Under the pieces are notes generated by a model. The model saw nothing but the letters and a program-made list of their open reading frames with translations. It was not told the origin of the DNA and made no database searches. The translations under genes and the position numbers were made by a program. A stretch of DNA of 57,735 nucleotides. Origin: CAYGHE01 sp964349805. Lineage in GTDB: Bacteria > Patescibacteriota > Saccharimonadia > Saccharimonadales > Saccharimonadaceae. Shown one piece after another: positions 8,653 through 18,089 of this stretch. The stretch spans positions 1 through 57,735 of the forward strand of contig CAYGHE010000005.1 in assembly GCA_964349805.1 (NCBI GenBank). The letters run 5' to 3'. The first letter of the stretch is position 1. Every line of letters starts with the position of its first letter.

Positions 8653-9897
8653 TTATATCTTTTCAGACAAGCCAGTGTACCTTTTAAGCGCGTCAGGTAT
8701 GCGCAAATCACCCTCGGCTGTTTGATAATTTTCTATTACCGCGACTAGAGTGCGAGCCAACGACACCACAGTACCATTTAGAGTGTGTGGCGTGACAAGT
8801 GAGCCATCCTGACGGCGTACACGGATATTTAGGCTACGAGCCTGAAAATCAGTGCAGTTCGAACAACTAGTTAGTTCTCGGTAGGCTTGATCAACTGGCG
8901 ACCAGTATTCTATATCGTATTTTTTGGCAGCTGGAGCACCTAAATCTTTACTGGCAATATTAATAACTCGGTACGGTATTTCTAAAGCTTGCCACAACTC
9001 CTCTTCGATAGCCAATATACGTTCGTGCATATCACTGCTGGTTTCTGGCAGCGTAAAGGCGTACATCTCTAGTTTGTTGAACTGGTGAACCCTGAATAGG
9101 CCCCGTGAATGCTGCCCATAAGCGCCTGCTTCTTTTCTGTAGCAAGGACTCAGGCTGGCATACAGTAACGGAAAGTTACTTTCATCGAGTATTTCGTCGG
9201 CGTGGTAACCGGTTAGCGGAACTTCCGATGTACCGATCAGCATCAAATCTTCGCCTTCGATAAAATATTCATTGCTCTCTTTGCTACTTTTTGGTGCAAA
9301 TCCAGCACCGCGAGCTACACGAGAATTAACTAAATGAGGCACCGATAAAAGAGTGAAATCTTTTTTTGTAATAAAATCCAAGGCAAATTGGGTGATAGCG
9401 TTTTCTAATAACACTAGGTCACCTTTCAAATAGTAAAACTTAGCGCCAGCAACTTTAGCGCCTCGCTCAAAATCCACCCAGTCACGTTTAGTTGCGAGAT
9501 CTAGGTGATCTATGGCTGACTCCTTAGGCTGGCCCCACAGTTTGACTTCTACACCGTCTTCCTGTTCCCCTATAGGCACATCTGGCAACATAGTGTTCGG
9601 TACGTTACTGAGCAACTTATTTAATTGTTCGCTGATAATATTTAATTCTTGCTCTTTATCGGTTAGCTCGGTTTTTATACGCTTACCTTCATCGATAACT
9701 TCCTGGTCTGGCTGCCCGCCTTTTAAGTGGGCTGCATTGGTATTGCGTTTTTCTCTTAACCCTTCGACTTGCTGTTGGATACTACGACGGTCGTTGTCTA
9801 AGTCGACAATTTGGATAACATCGATATCATAGCCCTTATCTTTGGCGTTTTTTTGTACTAAGTCGGAGTTCTCTCGAATAAAACGAATATCTAACAT
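8653..9897 (-). CDS. serS: Seryl-tRNA synthetase
   Basis: Class II aminoacyl-tRNA synthetase that charges tRNA-Ser (and tRNA-Sec where present). The N-terminal 110 residues form the long antiparallel coiled-coil arm (RSIQQQVEGLREKRNTNAAH) that holds the tRNA long variable arm. The catalytic domain shows motif 2 (CYRKEAGAYGQHSRGLFRVH) and motif 3 (LNGTVVSLARTLVAVIENYQ). The length of 414 residues is normal. The start ATG 9897 lies 18 bases after the permease stop codon with GGAGTG upstream, so serS is likely read through from lysS and the ABC pair. No separate leader regulator such as a T-box is visible before it. Confidence 0.96.
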   Translation of the reverse strand: MLDIRFIRENSDLVQKNAKDKGYDIDVIQIVDLDNDRRSIQQQVEGLREKRNTNAAHLKGGQPDQEVIDEGKRIKTELTDKEQELNIISEQLNKLLSNVPNTMLPDVPIGEQEDGVEVKLWGQPKESAIDHLDLATKRDWVDFERGAKVAGAKFYYLKGDLVLLENAITQFALDFITKKDFTLLSVPHLVNSRVARGAGFAPKSSKESNEYFIEGEDLMLIGTSEVPLTGYHADEILDESNFPLLYASLSPCYRKEAGAYGQHSRGLFRVHQFNKLEMYAFTLPETSSDMHERILAIEEELWQALEIPYRVINIASKDLGAPAAKKYDIEYWSPVDQAYRELTSCSNCTDFQARSLNIRVRRQDGSLVTPHTLNGTVVSLARTLVAVIENYQTAEGDLRIPDALKRYTGLSEKI

Positions 9898-9915
9898 GTT
9901 GTTATTGTATCACTC

Positions 9916-11271
9916 CTACTCTGTCCTTAGCGCTTCAATCGGATCTAGTTTAGCAGCTTTACGGGCCGGCAACAGGCCAGCAGTCATGGCAATCAGCATT
10001 AACGCAATAACTAGCATTATTATCGGAACTGGTTGGAAGATGAGCAGATAATTACCTTCACCAAGGCTCAACCACTCTGTAATAGTAGGGTTAAAGGACG
10101 ACCCCAAGCTAATCGCCATAACCGCACCAATAGTACCACCTAAGAAGCCTATCCAGGCAGCTTCAAACTGGAATAGACGACTGACGTGGCGGCCACGCAT
10201 ACCCAGCGCTTTCATTAATCCGATTTCTCGAGTACGTTCCAGCACGGATATGTATTGGGTATTTATAATGCCAAAAACGCTTGTTATTAGAGCCAGGATG
10301 CCAAAACCAATTACGATACCCTGAAGAGTGTTTACTATGCTAAACAACAAGCCTTGCAAATCTTCTGCCGTTTGAACTCCGTAACCTTCTTTTACAAGAT
10401 CTTCTTTGACAATATCGGGGTCAAGACCCTCTTTTACACTAGCAGTCGCTAAAGTATATTGCTGATAGTTTGCCTGTCCTTGGGTAGAATAGTCAGACAT
10501 CTCTTTGGCGACATCCGCGCTAACTTGAACATTAGTCATTGCGTTAAGCGCCGTAGCCGATTTACCAACGACAGCTACCACTTTAAGTTCATAATCTTTA
10601 TATTGCTTGGCACCCAATTCCTGCAAAGCATCCACACCTCCAACTAAGGCTTGTTGTATATCGGCCTGAGTCAAAGATGGTGTCCTTGCCAGTCGCAATT
10701 TTACTGTCTCGCCCACTGCATCTCCGCTACTCTGAAAACCCAATAAATCAACATAGACCTCTGGAATCGCTATCTCATCATCACCGATCATTGTTCTAAG
10801 CCCGGGCAATTCACCGGCCGCAACAGATTGAGATATGCCTGAATCGTATTGATATACGTCCACCGTGTATTTCTTTTCGTTTTCACCTGTTATGTATTCT
10901 GCATTGATCGCATAAAGAGGGCTGATACTGGATATGTCGTCTCGACTAGCTATATTATCAATATCCCCCTGAGACAGAAGTCTTATATTCCTACCTTCAC
11001 CTTGACTGAGTATGCTCACGTCCGGATCGTATTCTCGTGGCCCGCTTTGTCCGCCCTCAAAAAAGGATTTATCCTTTGCGATCGCAAGTATTTGCGGATC
11101 TATATTGCTTGTAAGTAACGTGTCCGCATACTGACGAGCGCCCTCACCGGCTGCAATCGCAATAGTTAGCGTAAAAGCACCTACCGCTATCGAAAGGCTG
11201 GTTAGAATAGTTCTGATTTTCGCATGTTTCAAGCTACGACCAGCCCGGCGAACAATGTCAAAAGTCTTCAT
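9916..11271 (-). CDS. ABC transporter permease, MacB/FtsX type
   Basis: 451-residue permease of the type VII ABC (MacB/LolCE-like) superfamily. One N-terminal membrane helix (IRTILTSLSIAVGAFTLTIA) is followed by a large extracytoplasmic domain of about 260 residues resembling MacB_PCD, then three C-terminal helices of the FtsX domain (GIVIGFGILALITSVFGIIN, AAWIGFLGGTIGAVMAISLG and PIIMLVIALMLIAMTAGLLP). The conserved coupling motif ERTREIGLMKALG is present between helices. The ATG overlaps the stop codon of the ATPase gene by one base, so the two form one transporter. Such pairs act as mechanotransmitters or export antimicrobial peptides or lipoproteins; the substrate is unknown. Confidence 0.88.
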   Translation of the reverse strand: MKTFDIVRRAGRSLKHAKIRTILTSLSIAVGAFTLTIAIAAGEGARQYADTLLTSNIDPQILAIAKDKSFFEGGQSGPREYDPDVSILSQGEGRNIRLLSQGDIDNIASRDDISSISPLYAINAEYITGENEKKYTVDVYQYDSGISQSVAAGELPGLRTMIGDDEIAIPEVYVDLLGFQSSGDAVGETVKLRLARTPSLTQADIQQALVGGVDALQELGAKQYKDYELKVVAVVGKSATALNAMTNVQVSADVAKEMSDYSTQGQANYQQYTLATASVKEGLDPDIVKEDLVKEGYGVQTAEDLQGLLFSIVNTLQGIVIGFGILALITSVFGIINTQYISVLERTREIGLMKALGMRGRHVSRLFQFEAAWIGFLGGTIGAVMAISLGSSFNPTITEWLSLGEGNYLLIFQPVPIIMLVIALMLIAMTAGLLPARKAAKLDPIEALRTE

Positions 11272-11954
11272 TATTTACCATCCCCTACTATGCGTTCGAT
11301 TTTACCGTCTTTTATATAAATTCTCATGTCACATTTTGCAGCCAATTCATCGTCGTGGGTAACAATTATAAGAGTGCTGCCTCTTTCTTTATTCAAGTCG
11401 AACAATAGCTTCTCTATGCTTGCACCTGTGACAGTATCTAAATTACCGGTTGGCTCGTCGGCAAAAATAATCTTGGGTTTATTTACTATAGCGCGAGCAA
11501 TAGCTAGGCGCTGTTTTTGACCACCAGATAAATTACGTGCCCTCTGTTTTTCCTTATCACTCAGCTCCACGACCTTTAGCGCATCTAAAACTCTATGGCG
11601 ACGAGTCCTGGGCGATAAGCCCGCTATCTCTAATGGTAATGCCACATTTTCAAAAGACGATTCGTTTGCCTGGACAAAGAACGCTTGAAAAATAAAACCT
11701 ATTTTTTCTGATCGGAACTTATCAATCGCCTTAGACCGTAATTCTAGTATGTTCGTCCCATCTATTATGACCTGGCCCTGGTTCGGTCGATCGAGCCCGC
11801 TCATTATATGCATGAGCGTTGATTTTCCTGATCCCGATTTACCGATAATAGCCACACTAGCACCTTTTGGAATCTTAAAGCTAACATCGTCTAGCGCCTT
11901 GAAGGCGTTTTTCTTTTTGCCATATATCTTTGTGACTTTATTAATTTCTATCAT
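11271..11954 (-). CDS. ABC transporter ATP-binding protein, MacB/LolD type
   Basis: 227-residue ATPase partner of the downstream FtsX-type permease. Walker A IGKSGSGKST lies near residue 36, the Q-loop in FIFQAFFVQANESS, the signature LSGGQKQRLAIARA near 143 and Walker B IIFADEPTGNLDT near 160, followed by the H-loop IIVTHDDE. The signature spelling and the PTGNLD string are typical of LolD/MacB ATPases. The ATG begins three bases after the lysS stop codon, so transcription most likely comes from lysS. Confidence 0.92.
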   Translation of the reverse strand: MIEINKVTKIYGKKKNAFKALDDVSFKIPKGASVAIIGKSGSGKSTLMHIMSGLDRPNQGQVIIDGTNILELRSKAIDKFRSEKIGFIFQAFFVQANESSFENVALPLEIAGLSPRTRRHRVLDALKVVELSDKEKQRARNLSGGQKQRLAIARAIVNKPKIIFADEPTGNLDTVTGASIEKLLFDLNKERGSTLIIVTHDDELAAKCDMRIYIKDGKIERIVGDGK

Positions 11955-11957
11955 AAT

Positions 11958-13466
11958 TTAGAGGCCTAGATCTGGGTACAAAGCTTTTGTTATTTCGTCC
12001 GTTTCGAATCTTAATTGCGGGAAAGGAACGCCCTCGCGAGCACTAACACCTTCAAGCATCCAAAAGACTCTTTCGCTATACCCCCAACCGCAAGCTGGTG
12101 GCATACCGTATTCCAGCATTTCGATAAAATCAATATCAAGCATCATTGCTTCGTCGTCACCTGATTCACGCAAATCCTGTTGTTCTTTGAAGCGATTCAA
12201 TTGATCGATTGGATCGTTTAACTCAGAAAAACCATTGCCCAGTTCACTCCCGGCAATAACTGCCTGAAATCTCTGTACTGTGCGGTCATCATCACCATTA
12301 CTTTTAGCCAAAGGACTGATGAATTTAGGAGTGTTAATTAGCCACACGGGACCAGTGATATCTTTGCGGATATTCTTCCAAAGTTTATCAATTCCTCGAG
12401 CGCGGTTTTCGGTTTTGGCAACTTCAAGATTGTTATCAGCCAACGCTTTCTTGACGTCATCAAGCGGGCTCTCGAACACATCTATACCGTACTTGTCTTT
12501 GATTACCGTAGCGTAGTCCAACCTTTCCCATGCTTGATTTATGTCTACTGCTACCCCGTTAATCTCGAAATTTGTTTTACCGAAGGTCTGTTCGATAACA
12601 TACTTATACATTTCTTCCATAAACTGCATGCCCTTTTCCCAATCGGCATAGGCCCAGTACCATTCCATAGCCACATGTTCGGGCAAATGTTCGTCAGAGT
12701 AATTTTCGTTCCTAAAGCGCGGTCCAATATCATAAACTTTCTCATAACCAGCACCTAATAGACGCTTCAGAGGTAATTCGTGACTAATTCTTAGATAAAA
12801 ATCCTGATCCAGTGCGTCCATGTGTGTAACGAACGGTCGAGCATCCGCGCCGCCGGTTGTGTGTTCCAGAACTGGAACATTAATTTCAATGAAGTCGTGC
12901 TGATTAAGGAAATCTCGCGTTGCCTGCCAGAATTTAGATCGGCGCACGAATCGGTCGCGAACATCTTGGTTAACGTTCATGTCAATATAGCGCCGGCGCA
13001 TACGTTCTTCTTTGTTCGTGAACCCCTCGGTTTGATTTGGCATGGGGCGCAGCGACTTTGTCAGCAGTCTTAGTTCAACAGCTTCTACTGATATCTCTCC
13101 GGTTTGCGTTTTAACCACTTTTCCAGCCGCCTCAACAAAGTCACCCGTATCAAGTAGAGCTAGCTGATCAATCCCTATTTGGCCGCGCTTCGGTTCGGGC
13201 GCAGCTAGGATTTCACTTCTCAACAATAGCTGCACTTGCCCGCTAAAATCTTTGATTACTAAAAAGGCTATTTTGCCAAATTTGCGAATACCGGTTATAC
13301 GGCCAGCGACCGTTACATTCTGCCCGTCTAATTCATCATACTGATTTACGACATCAACCGCATCGTGGGTGCGTCCAGCCTTGGCCGGATATGGATTAAT
13401 ACCCGATTCACGCAGCTCATCAAGTTTGCGCAGTCGTTCATCACGAAAATCTTTTAATGTCGCCAC
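11958..13466 (-). CDS. lysS: Lysyl-tRNA synthetase, class II
   Basis: Class II LysRS that charges tRNA-Lys. The N-terminal OB-fold anticodon-binding domain (VTVAGRITGIRKFGKIAFLV) covers about residues 50-150, followed by the class II core with motif 1 (RSKFWQATRDFLNQHDFIEI), motif 2 (FRNENYSDEHLPEHVAMEWY) and motif 3 near the C-terminus (GWGYSERVFWML). The start is GTG 13466; no better in-frame ATG lies near, and an AGAG stretch is upstream. The length of 502 residues is standard. It heads a probable operon with an ABC transporter pair and serS. A -10-like TATGAT is visible about 35 bases upstream in the divergent region shared with the NatA-like gene. Confidence 0.95.
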   Translation of the reverse strand: MATLKDFRDERLRKLDELRESGINPYPAKAGRTHDAVDVVNQYDELDGQNVTVAGRITGIRKFGKIAFLVIKDFSGQVQLLLRSEILAAPEPKRGQIGIDQLALLDTGDFVEAAGKVVKTQTGEISVEAVELRLLTKSLRPMPNQTEGFTNKEERMRRRYIDMNVNQDVRDRFVRRSKFWQATRDFLNQHDFIEINVPVLEHTTGGADARPFVTHMDALDQDFYLRISHELPLKRLLGAGYEKVYDIGPRFRNENYSDEHLPEHVAMEWYWAYADWEKGMQFMEEMYKYVIEQTFGKTNFEINGVAVDINQAWERLDYATVIKDKYGIDVFESPLDDVKKALADNNLEVAKTENRARGIDKLWKNIRKDITGPVWLINTPKFISPLAKSNGDDDRTVQRFQAVIAGSELGNGFSELNDPIDQLNRFKEQQDLRESGDDEAMMLDIDFIEMLEYGMPPACGWGYSERVFWMLEGVSAREGVPFPQLRFETDEITKALYPDLGL

Positions 13467-13533
13467 AATATATCTCTTTTCACTACTAATAAGGGTTTGT
13501 TTCTATCATATCAGATAACCTTGTTTGGGCATA

Positions 13534-13542
13534 TGTTACGAT
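13534..13542 (+). promoter_or_regulatory. Extended -10 promoter of the NatAB-like genes (leaderless layout)
   Basis: TG-T-TACGAT ends exactly seven bases before ATG 13550, which places the predicted transcript start one base before the start codon. No convincing -35 is seen. It fits the recurring layout found before def, priA, ftsA and the ROK gene. An overlapping GATAAT four bases before the ATG is a weaker alternative. Confidence 0.5.
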
Positions 13543-13549
13543 AATACAT

Positions 13550-14284
13550 ATGAAAAAACCTTTGGTCGCGGTTCGAGACTTTAATTTAATCCTGGGCAAG
13601 AAAGAGATTGTCAAAAATCTCTCTTTTGATGTTTACCCCGGGGAAATATTTGCTTTTCTTGGAGCTAACGGGTCAGGTAAAACCTCAACTATCCGAGCCC
13701 TCCTTGGAATCTATCAAAAAACATCGGGTGAATTGCTGATTAACGGCAAGCCTTATACTCCTGAAATGGCATCTCACGTAGGCTATTTGCCAGAAGAGCG
13801 CGGTTTATACACTCGCAGCAAAGTACTTGATACCATGGTATATTTCGGTGAGCTCAAGGGTATGACAAAAAAGGAGGCAACCTTTTTTACATTAGATTAC
13901 CTAAAAAGAATCGATTTAGCCGACAAAGCCAATGTCAAGATCAAGAAACTTTCAAGCGGCCAGCAGCAAAAAATTCAATTAGGAGTGGCGATTATGAGTC
14001 GTCCAAAATTGTTGGTCTTGGACGAACCTACAAAAGGCTTGGACCCTGTTAACCGCCGCTTATTGCTTGATTTAGTCCACGAGTTGCAAAAGAAAGGTAC
14101 GGCCGTTATCTATATAACCCACTTAATGGAAGAGGTTGAGCAACTCGCCGACAGGTTGGTAATTATCAAAGACGGCGAACGCCGAGCTTACGGTAGCGTT
14201 AAAGAAATTAAAAAAGAATTTAAGTCTGAGCGCATAGAGGATATATTTGTGAACATCTACAAGGAAGGGTCTGCTCATGCGTAA
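13550..14284 (+). CDS. ABC transporter ATP-binding protein, NatA type
   Basis: 244-residue ATPase of a two-gene ABC exporter. Walker A FLGANGSGKTS lies near residue 40, the signature KLSSGQQQKIQLG near 137 and Walker B LLVLDEPTKGLDPVNR near 160, with the H-loop IYITHLMEE. The P-loop, the LSSGQQQK spelling and the C-terminal extension resemble NatA-type sodium or drug export ATPases. Its last eight bases overlap the permease start, so both are translated from one message. It is divergent from lysS, with only 83 bases between the starts, and has a leaderless-type promoter. Confidence 0.9.
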   Translation: MKKPLVAVRDFNLILGKKEIVKNLSFDVYPGEIFAFLGANGSGKTSTIRALLGIYQKTSGELLINGKPYTPEMASHVGYLPEERGLYTRSKVLDTMVYFGELKGMTKKEATFFTLDYLKRIDLADKANVKIKKLSSGQQQKIQLGVAIMSRPKLLVLDEPTKGLDPVNRRLLLDLVHELQKKGTAVIYITHLMEEVEQLADRLVIIKDGERRAYGSVKEIKKEFKSERIEDIFVNIYKEGSAHA

Positions 14285-15515
14285 TAGTAAACTTCAAGCG
14301 GTCATACGACACGAATATATGACTATAGTTAAACAACCTACTTTTTGGCTGATTATGTTGTCTATCCCCTTTTTCATCGCCGTAGTACTCGGTGTTAGTT
14401 ATTTCTCCAACAAAGCTATGGAAGACAGTGTCTCGGAAGCCGCTAAGAATTTAGAGAACGTAGTAGTAATCGACGAGAGTGGGCTAATAAATAAAGACAT
14501 AGCGGGGGCTGCCGGTATCGAGCTGGCCGAAAATCACGCTAAACAATCTTTTATTGAAAAGGTTCAGAAAGAAGAAATTAATAGTGTGGTTGTTTACCCC
14601 GATAATATAGTAGATAACAGGACCTACGATGTATATGTCAGCAACGCAGATCTAAACAAGCAGTCCGCTACGACGCAATTTGCCGATACTTTGCTGCGTA
14701 GTAGTATCTACGCGCCCCTCGGGTCGCCACAGCTTATTGCGTTAGCCCAAGAAGGAGCGAGTGGTAATATTATCAGTTACGAAAACGGTCAGCAAACACC
14801 GGGTTTTGCCTCTTATATTGTACCTGGGGCTTTTCTGGTTTTGTTTTATATAGTACTTATCTTCTCCGTTAATTATATGCTGACTAGCGTAGCCGAGGAA
14901 AAGGAAAACCGCTCAATGGAAATGGTATTAAGTCATCTGCAGCCGAGGACTCTTATATTTGGTAAACTACTAGGTATCTCTCTGGTGACATTAACACAGC
15001 TCCTCTTTATGATAGCCATGATAGCGACATCTTATTTTGTAGCTCTACAGTTCAACCAACAGCTTAACCTGCCTTTTTCTGTAGACCTTAGCGCCCTTGT
15101 TTTTGATCCTTTCAAAATACTAATCGGATTTAGCGTATTAGTACTAGGGTTCTTAGTTTTTGCGGCTTTAATGGCCGGAGTAGGATCAATGGTACCAAGC
15201 GCAAAAGACGCTGGAGGGCTTTCGGCTATCTTTATAGTCGGAGCGATTGTGCCGTTTTACACATTCGGTGTAATATCCTCTGACCCCCAAAGCTCTATAG
15301 TGCAGTTCATGAGCTATTTCCCCACTACTGCACCTACAACACTATTAATACGGAATGCTTTGGGAAATCTTGGCACGATAGAGGCGCTAACCACTATATC
15401 GGTATTAGCTATATTCACAGTTCTGTCGGTATTATTAGCCGGTAAGTTGTTTAAATTAGGTGCACTTGAATACACTAATAAGATTAATCTCAAGCACCTA
15501 CTTAGAAAACAATAA
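14277..15515 (+). CDS. ABC transporter permease, NatB / ABC-2 type
   Basis: 412-residue membrane subunit. One N-terminal helix (FWLIMLSIPFFIAVVLGVSY) is followed by an extracytoplasmic domain of about 150 residues, then a cluster of five helices beginning at ASYIVPGAFLVLFYIVLIFS. The motif SVAEEKENRSMEMVLSH after the second helix is characteristic of NatB-like ABC-2 permeases. It overlaps the ATPase gene by eight bases. Family members export sodium or hydrophobic drugs, but the substrate here is an inference only. Its stop codon is five bases from that of greA on the opposite strand. Confidence 0.88.
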   Translation: MRNSKLQAVIRHEYMTIVKQPTFWLIMLSIPFFIAVVLGVSYFSNKAMEDSVSEAAKNLENVVVIDESGLINKDIAGAAGIELAENHAKQSFIEKVQKEEINSVVVYPDNIVDNRTYDVYVSNADLNKQSATTQFADTLLRSSIYAPLGSPQLIALAQEGASGNIISYENGQQTPGFASYIVPGAFLVLFYIVLIFSVNYMLTSVAEEKENRSMEMVLSHLQPRTLIFGKLLGISLVTLTQLLFMIAMIATSYFVALQFNQQLNLPFSVDLSALVFDPFKILIGFSVLVLGFLVFAALMAGVGSMVPSAKDAGGLSAIFIVGAIVPFYTFGVISSDPQSSIVQFMSYFPTTAPTTLLIRNALGNLGTIEALTTISVLAIFTVLSVLLAGKLFKLGALEYTNKINLKHLLRKQ

Positions 15516-15519
15516 CAAA

Positions 15520-15975
15520 TTAGCCAATGTTGACAATTTCGTAAGCTACGCTGCCTTTTGGCGTCATAATATTAGCCTTTTCGCCTACTTTTTTACCGAA
15601 AAGCGCTTCACCTATAGGTGATTCATTGCTGATTTTACCTCTTAAAGGATCGGCCTCGACTGAGCCCACTATCGTGTACTCAACTACTTTTTTACCGGTT
15701 CTCAATTCAACTTTACTGCCAAGAGCGACCTTGGACTTGCTACCATTTTTAATAATTTCAGCATTATTCAAAATGTCTTCAATCTCGACAATACGAGTTT
15801 CGAGTAACCCCTGTTCTTCACGGGCCGCGTCGTACTCTGCGTTTTCACTAATGTCTCCGTAATCTCGAGCATCAGCAATTTTCTCAGCTACTGTTCCGCG
15901 ACGACTTTTTAGACTCTCGAGTTCTAACTCCAGTTCCTTCTTGCCTTCACGAGTGATTTGATACAATTTTTTCAT
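15520..15975 (-). CDS. greA: Transcription elongation factor GreA
   Basis: GreA rescues backtracked RNA polymerase by stimulating transcript cleavage through its secondary channel. The N-terminal coiled coil (GKKELELELESLKSRRGTVA and ARDYGDISENAEYDAAREEQ) carries the acidic tip residues in DYGDISENAEYDA, and the C-terminal FKBP-like domain includes IVGSVEADPLRGKISNESPI. The length of 151 residues is normal. The start ATG 15975 has AAAGGAG upstream. It is transcribed alone, downstream of the proS terminator and convergent with the NatB-like gene. Confidence 0.96.
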   Translation of the reverse strand: MKKLYQITREGKKELELELESLKSRRGTVAEKIADARDYGDISENAEYDAAREEQGLLETRIVEIEDILNNAEIIKNGSKSKVALGSKVELRTGKKVVEYTIVGSVEADPLRGKISNESPIGEALFGKKVGEKANIMTPKGSVAYEIVNIG

Positions 15976-16031
15976 GTTTTTCTAATATCTCCTTTCTATG
16001 TAAGAGATGTGTCGGGCGATTTGATTTATGC

Positions 16032-16064
16032 CAAAAATCCGCTTGCGCTCAATAGCGCGTGCGG
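16032..16064 (-). terminator. Intrinsic terminator of the rpsB-proS operon
   Basis: On the minus strand, a GC-rich hairpin CCGCACGCGCT-ATTG-AGCGCAAGCGG is followed by ATTTTT, 30 bases after the proS stop codon. It would end the long rpsB-to-proS transcript before greA. Confidence 0.7.
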
Positions 16065-16093
16065 TGATGCATTTTAAAAGGTATCGCCGACGG

Positions 16094-17335
16094 TCAAATT
16101 AGTTTATCAAGCAGTTGCTCGCGTGTCAACATCTCAGTTTCACCCGACATTCTCTCTGTAAGTTCTACCCTACTGGTCCGTTTCGTTTCATCTCCGATAG
16201 TCGCACGATAAGGTACGCCTATAAGCTCGCTGTCCGCGAACTTCTGACCTGCCCGTACGTCCCTATCATCATAAATTACTTCAATACCGCGGTCTATTAG
16301 TTCGTTATATACTTGATCGGCAGTATCCTTAGTGTCTTGGCTAACGTTTACTAAATAAACCTTGGCAGGAGCTATATTTTGTGGCCAAACCAGACCCTTG
16401 TCATCGGCAAAATGTTCAGCTAAGAGCCCCATGATACGACTTGGGCCAATACCATAACTACCCATTATTACTGGCTTGGATTGACCATCTTTATCCGTAA
16501 AATAAAGACTCAAAGGTTCGCTGAATCTCGTTCCTAGCGTAAATATATTCCCAACTTCAACAGCCTTCTTCTCTACCATTTCACTTTTGTTCAAGCCTAG
16601 GTCCGCCAAAACTTCGTCATTGTAAACCTCTTGGTTGATTGCTATTCTTTTAGCCTCATGAACGTATATTGTATCTTCGCCAACATCGCTAATAGTTTGA
16701 AATTCGTGCGAGTACTTCGAGAAGGTGCCTCCGCTCGCAAATGTTTTAAACGTAATATCACCTATTCCGAGTCGTTCATAGACTTTCATATAGGCGCTAC
16801 TCATAAGCTCGTAAAAAGACTGGTGTTCGTCTTCGGTGCGACTAAAACTATACAAGTCCTTCATCCAAAATTCCCGACCCCGCAGTAAACCACTCTTACT
16901 CCTGAGTTCGTTTCGGAATTTGATTTGAAATTGGTACGGGTACACCGGCAAATCCTGATAACTATGAATGAAACTTTTCATCAACCTAGTTAAGGGCTCT
17001 TCGTGAGTGGTAGCTAGACCGGTTTCAGCACCACTAGCTAGTTTAGTTTTAAACCAAACATCTATAACGTCATCGCTCCATCTACCTGACGCTTCCCAGA
17101 CCTCTTTGGGTTGCAGGGCCGTTAAACTAATTTCATTACCGCCAGTCGCATTCATTTCTTCACGAACAACCTGGATAATTTTGTCTAATACGATTTTTCC
17201 AAGTGGCAAATAGGAGTAAACTCCAGCCATTTCTTTGTATATAAAACCGGCTCGAATCAAAAGCTGGGCGTTTTTAGCAACCTCATCGCTTGGCGCAGTT
17301 TTGCTTGTCTTGGTAAAAAGTTCAGAAAGACGCAT
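16094..17335 (-). CDS. proS: Prolyl-tRNA synthetase, short form without editing insertion
   Basis: Class II ProRS of 413 residues that charges tRNA-Pro. Motif 1 region (GVYSYLPLGKIVLDKIIQVV), motif 2 (GLLRGREFWMKDLYSF) and motif 3 (MGSYGIGPSRIMGLLAEHF) are visible, followed by the anticodon-binding domain (VYLVNVSQDTKDTADQVYNE). The roughly 180-residue editing (INS) domain between motifs 2 and 3 of E. coli-type ProRS is missing, as in several reduced or alphaproteobacterial enzymes, so Ala-tRNA-Pro editing would need a free-standing protein. ATG 17335 is preferred over the TTG at 17347 because GGAG lies six bases before it. It is the last gene of the rpsB operon, with its start two bases from the CPBP protease stop codon. 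Confidence 0.95.
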   Translation of the reverse strand: MRLSELFTKTSKTAPSDEVAKNAQLLIRAGFIYKEMAGVYSYLPLGKIVLDKIIQVVREEMNATGGNEISLTALQPKEVWEASGRWSDDVIDVWFKTKLASGAETGLATTHEEPLTRLMKSFIHSYQDLPVYPYQFQIKFRNELRSKSGLLRGREFWMKDLYSFSRTEDEHQSFYELMSSAYMKVYERLGIGDITFKTFASGGTFSKYSHEFQTISDVGEDTIYVHEAKRIAINQEVYNDEVLADLGLNKSEMVEKKAVEVGNIFTLGTRFSEPLSLYFTDKDGQSKPVIMGSYGIGPSRIMGLLAEHFADDKGLVWPQNIAPAKVYLVNVSQDTKDTADQVYNELIDRGIEVIYDDRDVRAGQKFADSELIGVPYRATIGDETKRTSRVELTERMSGETEMLTREQLLDKLI

Positions 17336-17336
17336 G

Positions 17337-18089
17337 TTATGCTCCAAGTGTAGCCGAAACCACGGGATTTATAAAGATATAATAGAAAGCTACGGCGTTT
17401 TTGGTCATATGTAAAAGAATTGGCGCCCACAAACCACCTGTTACTTCGCGTAACAGCCCCAAGATAATACCCAGAGCAAACATGTCCACAGCCAGATTCC
17501 AAGCCCCATGCACCGCACCAAATAAAACGGCCGTGATTATGATGACGGCCCAAGCAGGAATAGTTTTTCTCATTTTTCCGTACAGATAGCCTCTGAATAA
17601 AACCTCTTCAGCTACTGGCACTATAACCACCAGTGCCAAAAAGGCTAATAAATATTCGTAGCGCCAAACTAGGTTATCGAACCCAACATCTTGTGCCTGT
17701 GTAATGTCAAACCACGGTAATGCTTGTGATGCCAAGAACACAAGAGCAACTGACAACAGTAAATACACTACGAACCCGGAAGGTGCCAAGAATATGTCGA
17801 TCCATGTTGGTAATTTGTGCAGGCCGATTTCTTTTAGTGTTGTACGGCGTTTTCGAATAATCCATGGCACCCAAGCTACAAAAAAGATAGCTAGCATATA
17901 CACTGCCGATATGGATAACGCCTGGGCTACAACGCCGTCTGTCAATATCGCTTTGTCCATACCCAGGGCCATTAGTCCAAAGAGCAACCCGGTTACTATA
18001 ATCTGGGCAACTAATAGTCCAGCTAGTACCCAGGCGGGAAGGGCGATTATCGCCCATATCTTACGGCGCTTAGAAAAGCTTTCCAACAT
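17337..18089 (-). CDS. CPBP family intramembrane metalloprotease (CAAX/Rce1-like)
   Basis: 250-residue polytopic membrane protein with about seven helices. The catalytic signature is EEVLFRGYLYG near residue 160 (EExxxR), with a histidine in GAVHGAWN near 197 and another in LLHMTKNAV near 231, matching the CPBP/ABI (Rce1-like) glutamate protease fold. Bacterial members process or protect against bacteriocins and modify membrane proteins; the role here is not known. It overlaps the rseP end by 20 bases and is followed by proS two bases later, so it is part of the rpsB operon. Two different intramembrane proteases are thus cotranscribed. Confidence 0.88.
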   Translation of the reverse strand: MLESFSKRRKIWAIIALPAWVLAGLLVAQIIVTGLLFGLMALGMDKAILTDGVVAQALSISAVYMLAIFFVAWVPWIIRKRRTTLKEIGLHKLPTWIDIFLAPSGFVVYLLLSVALVFLASQALPWFDITQAQDVGFDNLVWRYEYLLAFLALVVIVPVAEEVLFRGYLYGKMRKTIPAWAVIIITAVLFGAVHGAWNLAVDMFALGIILGLLREVTGGLWAPILLHMTKNAVAFYYIFINPVVSATLGA